Positions 31,739 through 41,027 of a DNA stretch of 64,000 bases are shown here, in pieces; the stretch's first letter is position 1, and each line of letters begins with the position of its first letter. The stretch is from Planctomycetota bacterium. Lineage in GTDB: Bacteria > Planctomycetota > UBA8742 > UBA2392. The stretch covers positions 310,001 to 374,000 of the forward strand of contig JABTUE010000002.1 in assembly GCA_015075515.1 (NCBI GenBank). Direction: 5' to 3'. A program made the position numbers and the translations under genes. The notes beneath the pieces were generated by a model. It ran no database searches, was not told where the DNA came from, and saw only the letters and a program-made list of their open reading frames with translations.

Positions 31739-32998
31739 TCAGGCCGGAACAAACTCGACCAGCGTGATCTCGGGCGGGCAGTTGATGCGCACGGGCATCC
31801 AGCCGCCGGCGCCGGCATTGACGTAGAGCCTGCGGCCCTGCCACTCGTAGTAGCCGTTGTGGTAGTGCTCAAAGGGCAGCACCGGCGTAAGGGCGTAGTC
31901 GCCAATGCGCCCGGCCACCAGTTGCCCGCCGTGGGTGTGGCCGGCCAGCATCAGGTCAATCGGCCTTTGCCGCGCCTGCACAAACGTTTTGGGGTGGTGG
32001 CTCAACAGCACGCGCGGTGCGCCGTCGGCGCGCACATCGGCCAGCGCGGCGTCCAGCGACTGGTCCGTGGTGCGGTCTGTGGCACGCTGCAGAGTGGCCT
32101 GGGCCGGGTAGTCAATGCCCAGCAGGTAGAAGTGCGCGCCGCCGTGGGCCAGTTTGCGCGATTCGTCTATCAGCAGATCCACGCCGGATTCGCGCAGGCC
32201 TTGCAGAATGGCCGGCGTGCCCACTTCGCGGCCCGCGATGTATTCGTGGTTGCCGGCGCACATGAACTTGCCCACCCGGGGCTTCAGGCCGCGCAGGAAG
32301 CGCCGGGATTCCTCCATCTGGTCCATGTGGTTGTCCAGCAAGTCGCCCGTGACCACATGATAGTCCGCGCCCAGGCTGTTGATGGCATCGCGGATCATGT
32401 CCAGCCGCTGCGCGTCCATATAGCTGCCCACATGCACGTCACTAACCTGCGCGATGGTCAGCCCGTGAAGCTGCGTCAGGTCCCGCGCCACGGGCAGGCG
32501 GATGGTGCGCACCACGGGTTCCTGGCGCGAGGCCAGCGCGCCGCCGGCGGCCGTGGCCACAAAGGCCGCGGGCACGGCCAATGCGGCGCGGGTCAACGCC
32601 CGGCGGCGGGATTCGTCCACCATCTCACGTTCCAGCGTAGTGCCGGCCCGGTCGCGGCGGGCGATGCGACGCAACCGCCGCCAGGCATCCACAAACGCCG
32701 CCGGGGCCCCCACCAGCAGCAGAAAGCCGCCGTAAAACCAGACCGCCAGTTGAAAGGCCATGCCGGCAATACCGATCGCCAGAGGCAACTGGTCACGCAT
32801 GGACATCAGACCCGAAGGCCCGCCGATGGCCAGAAACAGGCCCGGAAACAGCAGCGGCCAGTAGATCAGGCCAACAGCCAGCGTGATGCGACCGGAGTGT
32901 TTGGGAAACGCCACGCCAATCCGCCGCCGAAGCGCCAGAAACGTCAGCACGTTCAGCAACGTGACCATCAGTCCGATGGCATGAAACACGGCGTTCAT
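31739..32998 (-). CDS. Membrane-anchored metallophosphoesterase (YkuE-like)
   Basis: A 419-residue protein. The N-terminal 105 residues hold about four membrane segments. A twin-arginine-like RRRALTRAALAVPAAFVATAAGG follows near 135. The catalytic domain (about 170-419) carries the calcineurin-type metal motifs: QVSDVHVG, VTGDLLDN, AGNHEY, SHHP and AGHTHGGQ. It is similar to YkuE-type phosphoesterases acting on envelope lipids or nucleotides; the substrate is not known. TATACT lies 6 bp before ATG 32998 with no ribosome site. It is 30 bp downstream of the anchor-D gene but seems to have its own promoter. Confidence 0.85.
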   Translation of the reverse strand: MNAVFHAIGLMVTLLNVLTFLALRRRIGVAFPKHSGRITLAVGLIYWPLLFPGLFLAIGGPSGLMSMRDQLPLAIGIAGMAFQLAVWFYGGFLLLVGAPAAFVDAWRRLRRIARRDRAGTTLEREMVDESRRRALTRAALAVPAAFVATAAGGALASRQEPVVRTIRLPVARDLTQLHGLTIAQVSDVHVGSYMDAQRLDMIRDAINSLGADYHVVTGDLLDNHMDQMEESRRFLRGLKPRVGKFMCAGNHEYIAGREVGTPAILQGLRESGVDLLIDESRKLAHGGAHFYLLGIDYPAQATLQRATDRTTDQSLDAALADVRADGAPRVLLSHHPKTFVQARQRPIDLMLAGHTHGGQLVAGRIGDYALTPVLPFEHYHNGYYEWQGRRLYVNAGAGGWMPVRINCPPEITLVEFVPA

Positions 32999-33004
32999 GC
33001 GGCA

Positions 33005-33010
33005 AGTATA
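33005..33010 (-). promoter_or_regulatory. TATACT box 6 bp before ATG 32998
   Basis: Minus-strand TATACT, then TGCCGC, then ATG. It is the best match to a consensus -10 among the leaderless-type starts in the window. Confidence 0.5.
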
Positions 33011-33028
33011 ACCGCGCCGTCGGGGGCA

Positions 33029-36000
33029 TCATTCCCGCATTCGACGCCGGCGAACCAGCCACAGGGGCAATGCCGCCAGCGCCAGAACCGGCGCGCCGCT
33101 TATGGCCGCAACGCAGCCCCCGCCGCCCCCGCCGCCGCCCCCACCACCGCCGCCGAAGGCAGCCGCGGCCGTGCCGCTGACGGAGAACGTGAACGAACCT
33201 TCGTCGGCGTCGTCGTTGGGCACGCTGACCGAAAAGCTGAACCCGCCGCCGCCGGGGACTACCCGGATTTCGAACGTATCCAGGCTGCCCGCGCCGATCG
33301 CGGCCGAGCCAGGCTGGGCCAGCACCTGAACCGTGCAGCCGAACGCGCCGGACACCTGCACGGCCGGGCTGGCCGTCAGGTTCAACGGCGCCGTGCCCAG
33401 ATTCTGGATCGTGTAGGTCAATGTGGCCGGCACAGCCGCATTGAAGGCCGAGCCGACAAAATCCACCGACATGTCGGCAATGCCCGTGCCGCCCCGGCTG
33501 ATCGCGATCTCGGGCGCCGGCGTGGCGGCGTTGCCCAGAATCGTGAAACTGAACGGGTTCTCGTTGGGGTCGTCACTGGCCACCGACACCTGGATCGAAA
33601 ACGCTCCCGGCGCCGCGGGTGTAAACTGCAACTGAAAGGTGGTGCTGGCACCCGGCGCCAGCACACCGCTGCCGGGCTGGGTCACCGTCACGCCGCCGGA
33701 AAGATTGCTGGTGGCGCCGACGCTGACCGGCGACGCGCCGGTCAGGTTCAAGGTCGCGCCGCCCACACTGTGGATCGTGTAGGTCCGGCCCTCGGTGATG
33801 CCCGCCGCCGAGCCGCTGTAGCTGTCGTTGCCGCCATTGGTCAGCGAAGTGCCGCCGGGGTTGCGCACGTCAATGTCGGCCTCGCTGGCGGCACCGGTCA
33901 CGTGGATGTCGTAGTCGGCCTCGTCGCTGTCGTTGCTCTGGACCAGCAGGTCAAAACTGAAGGTACCCGAAGCCGCGGGCGTGAACGTAACCGTGAATGT
34001 GGTGAAACCGGAAGGCGCGACGTTGAGCGTCCCCGGCTGGGTGATGTTCACGCCACCGGACAGATTCACGGGGTTGGACGCCGAAACCGGGTTGGGGCCG
34101 GTCAGGGCCAGTGTTCCCGCGCCGGTGTTAAGAATCGTGTAGGTCAGCACCACCGGGGTTCCGGCCAGGGCACCGGTAACGGTGTCCGTGCCGCCATCGG
34201 CAATGGACGTGCCCGAGGGTCGCTGGATGTCTATTTCCGGCGGCGCCGTGCCCGTGCCGGTCAGGTTGATGGTGTAGGGATTTTCGTTGGTGTCGTTGTT
34301 GAACACCACCATGCGGCAGGCAAACGATCCCGTTCCAGGCGTGACCGAAACCGTGAACGTGGTTTGGCCCCCGTTGGCCACAAACAGCGCCGGAGCCGTG
34401 ACCAGCGCGGGCGTGCAGTTGTTGATGCTCAGGAACTGCACCGGCGGCGTACCGGTGAGACTGAGCCCGGCCGTGCCGGTGTTGGTCACGGTATAGGTGC
34501 GCTGCAGGGCCTGGCCCGCGGCGACGCTGCCGAAGGCGTCCGTGCCGCCACTGGCGATGGAGGTTCCGGCCGGGCGCTGGATGTCAATTTCGGCGCTGAC
34601 CGGCGTGTCGCCGTAGCCCACAAAGATGATGCCCCAGTTGGCTTCGTAGCCCGTGGGGTCGTCGTTGGGCACGCCGATGCTGCCGAACACACTGCCGCCC
34701 AGAGGCGTCACAGAAATCGTGAACGTGGCGCTGCCGTGGCCGGCAATCGAAGCCGGCGGCTGCTGGGTCACGGTGATGTTCGCCGCGCTGCCGCCCCCGG
34801 CACTGACACGGGGGGTACCGGTCAGGTTCAATGTGCCCGGGCCGGTGTTGAGAATCGTGTAGGTGAACAGATAGGTCTGGCCCGTCACCAGGCGGCCGAA
34901 CTCGTGAAACAGGCGCCCGCCGGCCAGGGCGTCGTAGGTCAGCACAATGCCTGGCGCCGGCGGAATGTGCACGTCCGGCACGGTGGAGGCCACGGCGTTG
35001 CCGCCGACCAGGATGTTGAAGTTGGCCTCACTGGAATCGTTGCTCTGGATCCGGAACGTGCCCAGAAAAAACCCGGCGGCGGCCGAGGTCGGCGTCACCT
35101 GTACCGTGAATGTAGTGATGTCGCCGGGCGCCAGTGTGGTCAGAGCCGGCTGGGTAAGCACCTGGCCGGTGCAGTTGACAGCCCCGGCCAGAAACTGCAC
35201 GTTGCCGCTGAGCACCAGGTTGGAATCACCGGCGTTGGCGATGGTGTAGGTGTTGGTAAAGCTGACACCCGCGGCTCGGTCCTCCATATCATGTTGCAGG
35301 TTGTTGGTCATGTTGACGCCATCGCCGCGGTAGACCTCGATTTCAGGGCCGGTCTTGGGCGTCCAGCGCCAGGCGCTGGCCGGGTACTGGCCCTGGGTCC
35401 AGCCTTCCGGGCTGGGGATGGCGCGAGTACCGCCGGCGTCTTCAATGCCGGCAATGATGCGCCCGTTGCCCAGGGTGCCGCCGCTGCCGACAATCGGGTG
35501 AACCTCGATGATGTTGGTGCCTTCGAACAGGCGGCAGATCACGTTCACCGGGTCGCCCTCGACAATCGCGACCCAGTTTTTCCACTGCACGCGGAACTCG
35601 CGGTTGGGCGCTGTGCCCAGTGTCTGGGTGTACAGTCGCGCTGCCGCCGGCGGCGCGCCGGTAAAGCCGTAGTCGTTGGCCGCGCACATGATGAAGTTGT
35701 TCGGACGCTGGGCCAGCGCGGCCACATTGGGCATCAGGGCGTGTGTGGCGATGTCAATGTTTTCAAAGCTCAGAAAGCCGTTGGCGCTGATGTCCACGGT
35801 GGTGTAGTTCTGGCCGAAGAAGCTGAAGGTAAAACCGATCGGCACGTCATCCAGCTTGCCTTCGTCCCAGGCCGAATAGCCGCTGCCGGAGGCAAACGGC
35901 ACGAACTGGCTGGTGCGATCCACCGCGCCGGCCGAAGAGGTCAGATCCAGTGTCGCGTTTTCCTTGGTGATAATCACGGTGCCGTAACACGCTGCCAGTT

Positions 36001-36058
36001 CACCCGCCAGCGCGCACAGCGCCAGTACCACCGCCGGTACCGCCAGTGCCTTTGCCAT
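33029..36058 (-). CDS. Large surface protein with repeated choice-of-anchor-D domains and C-terminal sorting signal
   Basis: A 1009-residue secreted protein. A signal peptide (VPAVVLALCALAGELAAC) is followed by a domain with PIGFTFSFFGQNYTTVDISANGF, then about seven Ig-like choice-of-anchor-D repeats of about 110 residues, each opening EIDIQRPxGTSI-like and containing NTGxxxLxLTG and a FTVxxTP block. The end is a 13-Gly run, CVAAISG, a hydrophobic stretch and RRRRMRE: the layout of a three-part C-terminal sorting signal (MYXO-CTERM or GlyGly-CTERM style). It is probably displayed on the surface. AGGAGG precedes ATG 36058. The TrmB-type regulator gene lies 23 bp upstream on the same strand. 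Confidence 0.85.
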   Translation of the reverse strand: MAKALAVPAVVLALCALAGELAACYGTVIITKENATLDLTSSAGAVDRTSQFVPFASGSGYSAWDEGKLDDVPIGFTFSFFGQNYTTVDISANGFLSFENIDIATHALMPNVAALAQRPNNFIMCAANDYGFTGAPPAAARLYTQTLGTAPNREFRVQWKNWVAIVEGDPVNVICRLFEGTNIIEVHPIVGSGGTLGNGRIIAGIEDAGGTRAIPSPEGWTQGQYPASAWRWTPKTGPEIEVYRGDGVNMTNNLQHDMEDRAAGVSFTNTYTIANAGDSNLVLSGNVQFLAGAVNCTGQVLTQPALTTLAPGDITTFTVQVTPTSAAAGFFLGTFRIQSNDSSEANFNILVGGNAVASTVPDVHIPPAPGIVLTYDALAGGRLFHEFGRLVTGQTYLFTYTILNTGPGTLNLTGTPRVSAGGGSAANITVTQQPPASIAGHGSATFTISVTPLGGSVFGSIGVPNDDPTGYEANWGIIFVGYGDTPVSAEIDIQRPAGTSIASGGTDAFGSVAAGQALQRTYTVTNTGTAGLSLTGTPPVQFLSINNCTPALVTAPALFVANGGQTTFTVSVTPGTGSFACRMVVFNNDTNENPYTINLTGTGTAPPEIDIQRPSGTSIADGGTDTVTGALAGTPVVLTYTILNTGAGTLALTGPNPVSASNPVNLSGGVNITQPGTLNVAPSGFTTFTVTFTPAASGTFSFDLLVQSNDSDEADYDIHVTGAASEADIDVRNPGGTSLTNGGNDSYSGSAAGITEGRTYTIHSVGGATLNLTGASPVSVGATSNLSGGVTVTQPGSGVLAPGASTTFQLQFTPAAPGAFSIQVSVASDDPNENPFSFTILGNAATPAPEIAISRGGTGIADMSVDFVGSAFNAAVPATLTYTIQNLGTAPLNLTASPAVQVSGAFGCTVQVLAQPGSAAIGAGSLDTFEIRVVPGGGGFSFSVSVPNDDADEGSFTFSVSGTAAAAFGGGGGGGGGGGGGCVAAISGAPVLALAALPLWLVRRRRMRE

Positions 36059-36081
36059 GATTGCTCCTCCTGGTCGTTCCT

Positions 36082-36912
36082 CTACGACCGTGCCTCGACC
36101 CGGGCGCGGGCGCGCCGGGGTCTGCCCTTGCGAACGGGCAGGACCTCCGCACGGTCCCACACGTCCTGAAACCACTGTGCCATGTTCGCCGCCAGCGCGG
36201 CGTTGGGGATCATCAGCACCGTCGGCGTCTGGTCGCGCTCGGACAGCGGCACGGCCACCGTGCGCCGGTCCACAATCGCCAGCTTGACGGGCAGACTCGG
36301 CCGGGTGCGCAGTTCGCCGCAGGTGCGGGCAAACTCCTGGTACCCCGGCGCCAGCGCCGGGTCGTGCGCCACCGCCTGCTCGACCAGCCAGCGGATCTTC
36401 ACCCCCCGCGCCGACAGCGCCCGGTCGTTGTCCAGAACCGGCGGGTACAGAATCGGCGCCTTGACGAACAACAGAATTTCGCTGCGGGCCGATTCATACA
36501 GGTCAATAAACGCGCGCTCGGCCTGCCTGGCCCCGCGCAGCAGACGAATGCCGAACGCCGCCGGGTCTTCACTTTCGACCTGCGGGTTGAGCTGTTCCAG
36601 CGCGGTCATCTCCTGCGCCAGTTCGTCCATCGCCGTCACGAACGCCTTTTCGCTGCGCTGGCGGTGGCGCGCATAGGCCGTCGTGGGCGCGATCGCCCGG
36701 TACGTGCGCGGCTCGGCCAGGCTGACCTCGGCAAAGCCGCGATCCACCAGGGTCGTCAGCGCGCCATACACCCGTGGCTGCGGAATTCCGGCCTTGTGCG
36801 CCACGCGCCCCGCCGTCAGCCCGGGTTCGCCCAAAAGCGCCAGATAGGCCTGGGCCTCGTAACGCGACAGGCCAAGTTTGCGCAGTTTGCGGATTTGTTC
36901 GTCGGGCGACAT
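36082..36912 (-). CDS. TrmB-family transcriptional regulator
   Basis: A 276-residue protein with an N-terminal winged helix (LGLSRYEAQAYLALLGEPGLTAGRVAHKAGIPQPRVYGALTTL as separate helices, residues 11-55) characteristic of TrmB regulators, a coiled-coil linker around 80-105 and a C-terminal PLD-like effector domain (SARSEILLFVKAP, GVKIRWLVE, KLAIVDRRTVAVPL). TrmB proteins usually sense sugars. ATG 36912 is the start; upstream lies an array of GGTAC motifs that may be its own operator. It reads into the surface-protein gene 33029-36058, so both may be controlled together, and is divergent from nadA. Confidence 0.85.
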   Translation of the reverse strand: MSPDEQIRKLRKLGLSRYEAQAYLALLGEPGLTAGRVAHKAGIPQPRVYGALTTLVDRGFAEVSLAEPRTYRAIAPTTAYARHRQRSEKAFVTAMDELAQEMTALEQLNPQVESEDPAAFGIRLLRGARQAERAFIDLYESARSEILLFVKAPILYPPVLDNDRALSARGVKIRWLVEQAVAHDPALAPGYQEFARTCGELRTRPSLPVKLAIVDRRTVAVPLSERDQTPTVLMIPNAALAANMAQWFQDVWDRAEVLPVRKGRPRRARARVEARS

Positions 36913-36913
36913 A

Positions 36914-36956
36914 GGTACTACTACCTGTTTGGTGGTACTAGTAGTAGTTTGGTACC
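36914..36956. promoter_or_regulatory. Candidate TrmB operator: three GGTAC motifs and an inverted repeat
   Basis: GGTAC occurs at 36914, 36934 and 36951. TACTACTA (36916-36923) and TAGTAGTA (36939-36946) form inverted arms. The site lies in the 106-bp space between trmB-like and nadA starts and touches the regulator's start codon, suggesting autoregulation. Confidence 0.45.
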
Positions 36957-37018
36957 GGGCAAGGTCAATCAAATTCCGCCGGGATGGCACGCGCGCGCGC
37001 CGGTGTTCTAATGGCGGC

Positions 37019-38098
37019 ATGACCACCGTGATGCAAAGCCCGATCCGCATTGAAGAAAACGAAGCCGACAACATCGCGCGCATTGACCAATTGCGTAAAC
37101 AGCGCGGCGACAGTCTGATCATTCTGGCGCACCATTATCAGCGCCTGGGCGTGCACCGCTGCGGCGACGTCACCGGCGACAGCTATGCCCTGTGCAAGGC
37201 CGCGGCCAACGCCCACAAGGCCCGCGACATCGTGTTCTGCGGGGTGCGCTTCATGGTCACCAGCGCGGCGACGCTGTGTCGTAACGACCAGGTGGTGTAC
37301 CACCCCGACCGCAACGCCGGCTGCCCCATGGCCGACATGGCCAACCTGCCGCAGGTGACCACAAGCTGGCTGGAACTGGGCGAGGTTGTGAATACCAGGT
37401 CAGTGATCCCGGTCGTGTACATGAACTCGGACCTTGACCTGAAGGCCTTCTGCGGCGAGCGCGGGGGCATCGTCTGCACCAGTTCCAACGCGCGCAAAGT
37501 CTATGACTGGAGCTTCGCCCGCGGCCAGAAAGTCTTCTTCTTTCCCGACGAACATCTGGGCCGCAACACCGCCAACGCCTACGGCATCCCCCGCGACCAG
37601 ATCGTGCTGTGGGATCCCAAACTGCGTTTTGGCGGTCTGACGCATGAACAGATCACAAACGCGCGCGTGATCCTGTGGAAAGGCTACTGTCACGTGCACA
37701 CGCGGTTTGACCTCGCGATGCTGGCCAAGGCCCGGGCCGAACACCCCGGTATCAAGGTGGTCGTTCACCCCGAGTGCCACGAAAGCGTTGTGGCCGCGGC
37801 CGACTTTGTGGGCAGCACCGGGTTCATCCAGGACTATGTGCTCAACAGAATGAAGCCCGGCGACAAGGTGGCCATCGGCACCGAAGTGAACATGATTCAC
37901 CGGCTGGCGGTGCAGAACCCCGACAAGCTGGTGATCCCGCTGGTGCGTTCGCTGTGCCCGAACATGTTCAAGATCAGCACCGGCGACCTGCGCGAGTGTC
38001 TGGAAAACCTCGACACCTGGGAGCCGGTGCACGTGGATCCGCGCGAAAAGCACTACGCGCGCGTGGCACTGGACAACATGCTGGCCTGCGCGGGCTAG
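37019..38098 (+). CDS. nadA: Quinolinate synthase A
   Basis: A 359-residue NadA, which condenses iminoaspartate with dihydroxyacetone phosphate to quinolinate in NAD synthesis using a [4Fe-4S] cluster. Family blocks are intact: ILAHHYQ, GDSYALCKAA, CGVRFM, HPDRNAGCPMADM, CTSSNA, FFPDEHLGRN, HPECHESV and SLCPNMFK; three of the Cys residues in these blocks should bind the cluster. No nadB is in the window. It overlaps convergent ispH by 4 bp at the stop codons; both enzymes are Fe-S proteins. Confidence 0.93.
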   Translation: MTTVMQSPIRIEENEADNIARIDQLRKQRGDSLIILAHHYQRLGVHRCGDVTGDSYALCKAAANAHKARDIVFCGVRFMVTSAATLCRNDQVVYHPDRNAGCPMADMANLPQVTTSWLELGEVVNTRSVIPVVYMNSDLDLKAFCGERGGIVCTSSNARKVYDWSFARGQKVFFFPDEHLGRNTANAYGIPRDQIVLWDPKLRFGGLTHEQITNARVILWKGYCHVHTRFDLAMLAKARAEHPGIKVVVHPECHESVVAAADFVGSTGFIQDYVLNRMKPGDKVAIGTEVNMIHRLAVQNPDKLVIPLVRSLCPNMFKISTGDLRECLENLDTWEPVHVDPREKHYARVALDNMLACAG

Positions 38099-39048
38099 GC
38101 CGTTACCGGCTGACCCGAAAAGTGGGCAATCAGCGCGTCGCGGGCCTTGTCAATCAGCCAGTTGGGCGTGCTGGCTCCGGCCAGAATGCCGATGCGCTTG
38201 GCGTCCTTGAGCTCGTCAAAGTCAATGTCTTCGGGGCTTTCGACAAGCTGGGCCTTGGCGCCGTAGCTTTCGGCCACAATCGCCAGCTTTTTGGTGTTGG
38301 AGCTGGCATGACCGCCGATCACGATCACGTGGTCGTTGTACTTGGCGATGGTTTCGGCGTCTTCCTGGCGCTCGGTGGTCACGTAGCAGATCGTATTGAA
38401 CACGCGCACTTCCTGGGCACGGGCCAGCAGCGCGTTCACGATTTCGTTGACCTTTTTGAGAATCAGCGTGCTCTGCACCACAATGCCCAGCCGCCGCTTG
38501 TTCTTCGGGATACGGTGCAGGTCGTCCATGGACTGGATCACCGTGCCCTCGCCCTTGGCGTAGGCCAGGATACTGATCACCTCGGGGTGTTTGGGGTCGC
38601 CGATGATGACAACGTGGTACTTCTGCTTGTGCAGCAACTGCGCGTAGTTCTGGGTCACGCGCACGTAGGGACAGGTGGCGTCAATCACCTCGGCGCCTTT
38701 GGCCTTGAACTGTTCCTGCATTTCCGGCGGCACACCGTGAGTGCGGATGATGACCGTGGCGCCCTCGGGCTTGGTCAGTTCCTCGACACTGTTGATGTAG
38801 TCAACGCCGAACTCGTTCTTGAGCGATTCAATCGTCTGGGGGTTGTGAATCAGCGGCCCGAATGTGAACACCGGCCCGTCCTTGGACTTGGCCGTGGCCA
38901 CGGTCTGTTCATAGGCGCGATCCACGCCCCAGCAATAACCGCTGTGCTTGGCGATATTGATTTCAACGTTACCGGCGCGATAGTGTGTCACCGCGCGCAG
39001 GTCGCCCGTGTACTTGTTGTGCCCCATCGTGGTCCTTGTGCCGGTCAT
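38095..39048 (-). CDS. ispH: 4-hydroxy-3-methylbut-2-enyl diphosphate reductase
   Basis: A 317-residue IspH (LytB), the last step of the MEP isoprenoid pathway, making IPP and DMAPP. Cluster-binding Cys lie in HSGYCWGV, DATCPYV and FNTICYVT; the substrate-binding RTHGVPPE, GDPKHPEV, STLILKK and GGHASSNT motifs are all present. ATG 39048 is preceded by GGGAG. A longer frame upstream has no homology. It is convergent with nadA. Confidence 0.93.
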   Translation of the reverse strand: MTGTRTTMGHNKYTGDLRAVTHYRAGNVEINIAKHSGYCWGVDRAYEQTVATAKSKDGPVFTFGPLIHNPQTIESLKNEFGVDYINSVEELTKPEGATVIIRTHGVPPEMQEQFKAKGAEVIDATCPYVRVTQNYAQLLHKQKYHVVIIGDPKHPEVISILAYAKGEGTVIQSMDDLHRIPKNKRRLGIVVQSTLILKKVNEIVNALLARAQEVRVFNTICYVTTERQEDAETIAKYNDHVIVIGGHASSNTKKLAIVAESYGAKAQLVESPEDIDFDELKDAKRIGILAGASTPNWLIDKARDALIAHFSGQPVTA

Positions 39049-39182
39049 GTGGGCTCCCGCGCCTGTGCGGACGCCCCCCAAGAGTTACAGCATGGCGTGA
39101 AGATCGCCCCAAGCCAAACAAAAAAGTGGACTTGTGCAGTCCGAACCACACCCCGGTGCGTTCAATCCGGGGCCGGTACGGT

Positions 39183-39188
39183 TATACT
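39183..39188 (+). promoter_or_regulatory. TATACT -10 box 9 bp before ATG 39198
   Basis: GGTTATACTG before the start codon, with no Shine-Dalgarno sequence between. The predicted transcript would begin at or within a few bases of the start codon. Confidence 0.4.
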
Positions 39189-39197
39189 GAAGCGACG

Positions 39198-41024
39198 ATG
39201 CGCTTGCAGAATCTGAAATCCTTTCCGGTGATTGCAGTCACGGCCTTGCTGGCGGTAGGTCTGCTGGCATTTCTGGCCGGACTCTTGACCGCGCCGGATG
39301 ACCCCAAGTCGCTGCCGGTGACAGCGCAGACCGAACCCCAGGATCATCGCCCGCAGACCCGCACCACGCCGCCGCGCGCCAACGACACACCGGTTGTCAG
39401 ACCTGACCTGCCGCGCCCGCCGGATCGCAAGGACAACCGCCCGCCGGTTGTCCGGCCGGACCGGACTCCTGTAGTGACGCCGCCGCCGGCCGAACTGCCG
39501 CCGGGCCGCACCGACGAAATGGTGACGCTGCCGCGTAATCAGACAGCCGGTGCGTCCATCATGGTGATTCTTGAGGACCCGGACGGAAATCGGCTGTCCA
39601 GCAACACAGTGTCACTGGCGGTCAACAGCCCCGGCCTTGGCTGGCAGGTGTTGACCGACGCGCCGCAGGCGCTGGGCGAAGGGCGGCTGCTGTTTCGCAA
39701 ACTGTACGCCGGCGAATACCGCGTGCGCAACGAAAACGTGCACTACCGTTCAACCGACGAAGTCGTAGTGATCGGCCCCGAAGAAGAACGCACGGTGAAA
39801 CTGGTGCTTTCGCCGGCCGAGCGCGCGCGCGTCGAGTTTTTCATCCGGCTGGCCACGGGCGACATTCCGCAGTTTGTGACAATCCAGATTCTGGCGGGCA
39901 CGGCCGCCGAGCCCGCGGGCGCCGGGCGCTTTGGCAAAACACACGGCACGCAATTGATGGCGCCGGGCTCGGTTCATTCCAGTACCTCGCGCTACGCCCC
40001 GGATCGCACCACCGGCATGATCCCGTTCACCGTCGCTGTGGGCTCTGAAACCCGGTTCGTGTTTGCCTCCAGCCTCGAGCAGACACACTACGGTGCCGAA
40101 GTCACCGTGCAGGGCCAGCCCGGCCTGCAACAACGCGACGTGACGCTGGTGGTTTCGGATATCGGCAAGTCGCTGGCCGGTGACGGCGAGCCGCGACGGC
40201 TGGCCCGCATCGAGATCACGCTTACGCTGGACGGCAAGGTCGTGAACTTTACGCGCGTGAACCTGCGCGCCGCATTGTCCGATCTGCACTACCGCGACCC
40301 GTCACGCCGCGAGGGCAACCTGTTCGTGTGGGAAAACATCATGTCCGGCCGCTGGTGGCTGGCCGTGGAGGGCCGCGAGTTTCACGCCGCGCACGTGCAG
40401 CAGGTGGAAATCGGCGGGGCCGAACAGATCACCATAGACATTGTCACCGGCAGGCTGCGCGTCAGCGCGCATCTGGATGGCAAGAACGGGGGCTTCAGGC
40501 CGCTGCTGTACAACGTGCGCCTGAGGCCCGAGGGCGCGGGACACATCGAACGCGCCTTCAACGGCAACCTCACGGGCAAGGAAACCGACCACATTGACTT
40601 CGTGGTACCTGCCGGCAGCTACGAAATCACCGTGGGACGCCCCGACACCGGGACTCCTGTCGCAGCCGACCCGCCCCAACGCCAAGTGACGGTCACCGGC
40701 GGCGGCAACCAGACGCTGGACTTCACGATTCGCCCCGCGGCCAAAGTAGAGTTTCAGGCACTGAACGGCGCGGGCCAACCCGTGGCCGGCGTCGAGTTTC
40801 TGTTCACGCGCCACCCCGCCGGCAGCGTGCCCGAAAGCGAACGCCAGTTTCTGGGCAAGGGCGGTGTGGACGGGCGCTGTTCCACCGGCGCCGCACCCAG
40901 CGGTGCGGTGTACCTGATGATCTGGACCGCCAGCACCGACTGGAACAATCCCGACCGTGTGTTCCGTCTTGACCTGCCCGCCCACGGCGACAAGGACTTG
41001 GGCGGCCTGGTTGTTGCTCCCTGA
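39198..41024 (+). CDS. Membrane-anchored protein of unknown function with Pro-rich stalk
   Basis: A 608-residue protein. Residues 8-30 form an uncleaved membrane anchor (FPVIAVTALLAVGLLAFLAGLL). Residues 40-105 are a Pro/Arg-rich stalk with TPVVRPD repeated. The rest looks like several Ig-like or carboxypeptidase-regulatory-like beta domains: SIMVILEDPDGNRLSSNTVSLAV, then KLYAGEYRVRNEN, and later FQALNGAGQPVAGVEFLFTR. No catalytic motif is visible. Anchor plus stalk with RPD motifs is shared with 7818-10616 and 45466-46812, suggesting a common surface or periplasmic display design. Confidence 0.7.
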   Translation: MRLQNLKSFPVIAVTALLAVGLLAFLAGLLTAPDDPKSLPVTAQTEPQDHRPQTRTTPPRANDTPVVRPDLPRPPDRKDNRPPVVRPDRTPVVTPPPAELPPGRTDEMVTLPRNQTAGASIMVILEDPDGNRLSSNTVSLAVNSPGLGWQVLTDAPQALGEGRLLFRKLYAGEYRVRNENVHYRSTDEVVVIGPEEERTVKLVLSPAERARVEFFIRLATGDIPQFVTIQILAGTAAEPAGAGRFGKTHGTQLMAPGSVHSSTSRYAPDRTTGMIPFTVAVGSETRFVFASSLEQTHYGAEVTVQGQPGLQQRDVTLVVSDIGKSLAGDGEPRRLARIEITLTLDGKVVNFTRVNLRAALSDLHYRDPSRREGNLFVWENIMSGRWWLAVEGREFHAAHVQQVEIGGAEQITIDIVTGRLRVSAHLDGKNGGFRPLLYNVRLRPEGAGHIERAFNGNLTGKETDHIDFVVPAGSYEITVGRPDTGTPVAADPPQRQVTVTGGGNQTLDFTIRPAAKVEFQALNGAGQPVAGVEFLFTRHPAGSVPESERQFLGKGGVDGRCSTGAAPSGAVYLMIWTASTDWNNPDRVFRLDLPAHGDKDLGGLVVAP

Positions 41025-41027
41025 TTG

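Noticed and set aside
30575..36169. Very long plus-strand open frame of about 1860 codons
   Set aside because: It is antisense to the CobW, metallophosphoesterase and anchor-D genes, all with clear domains. GC bias removes stop codons on the opposite strand; its peptide shows no family motif.
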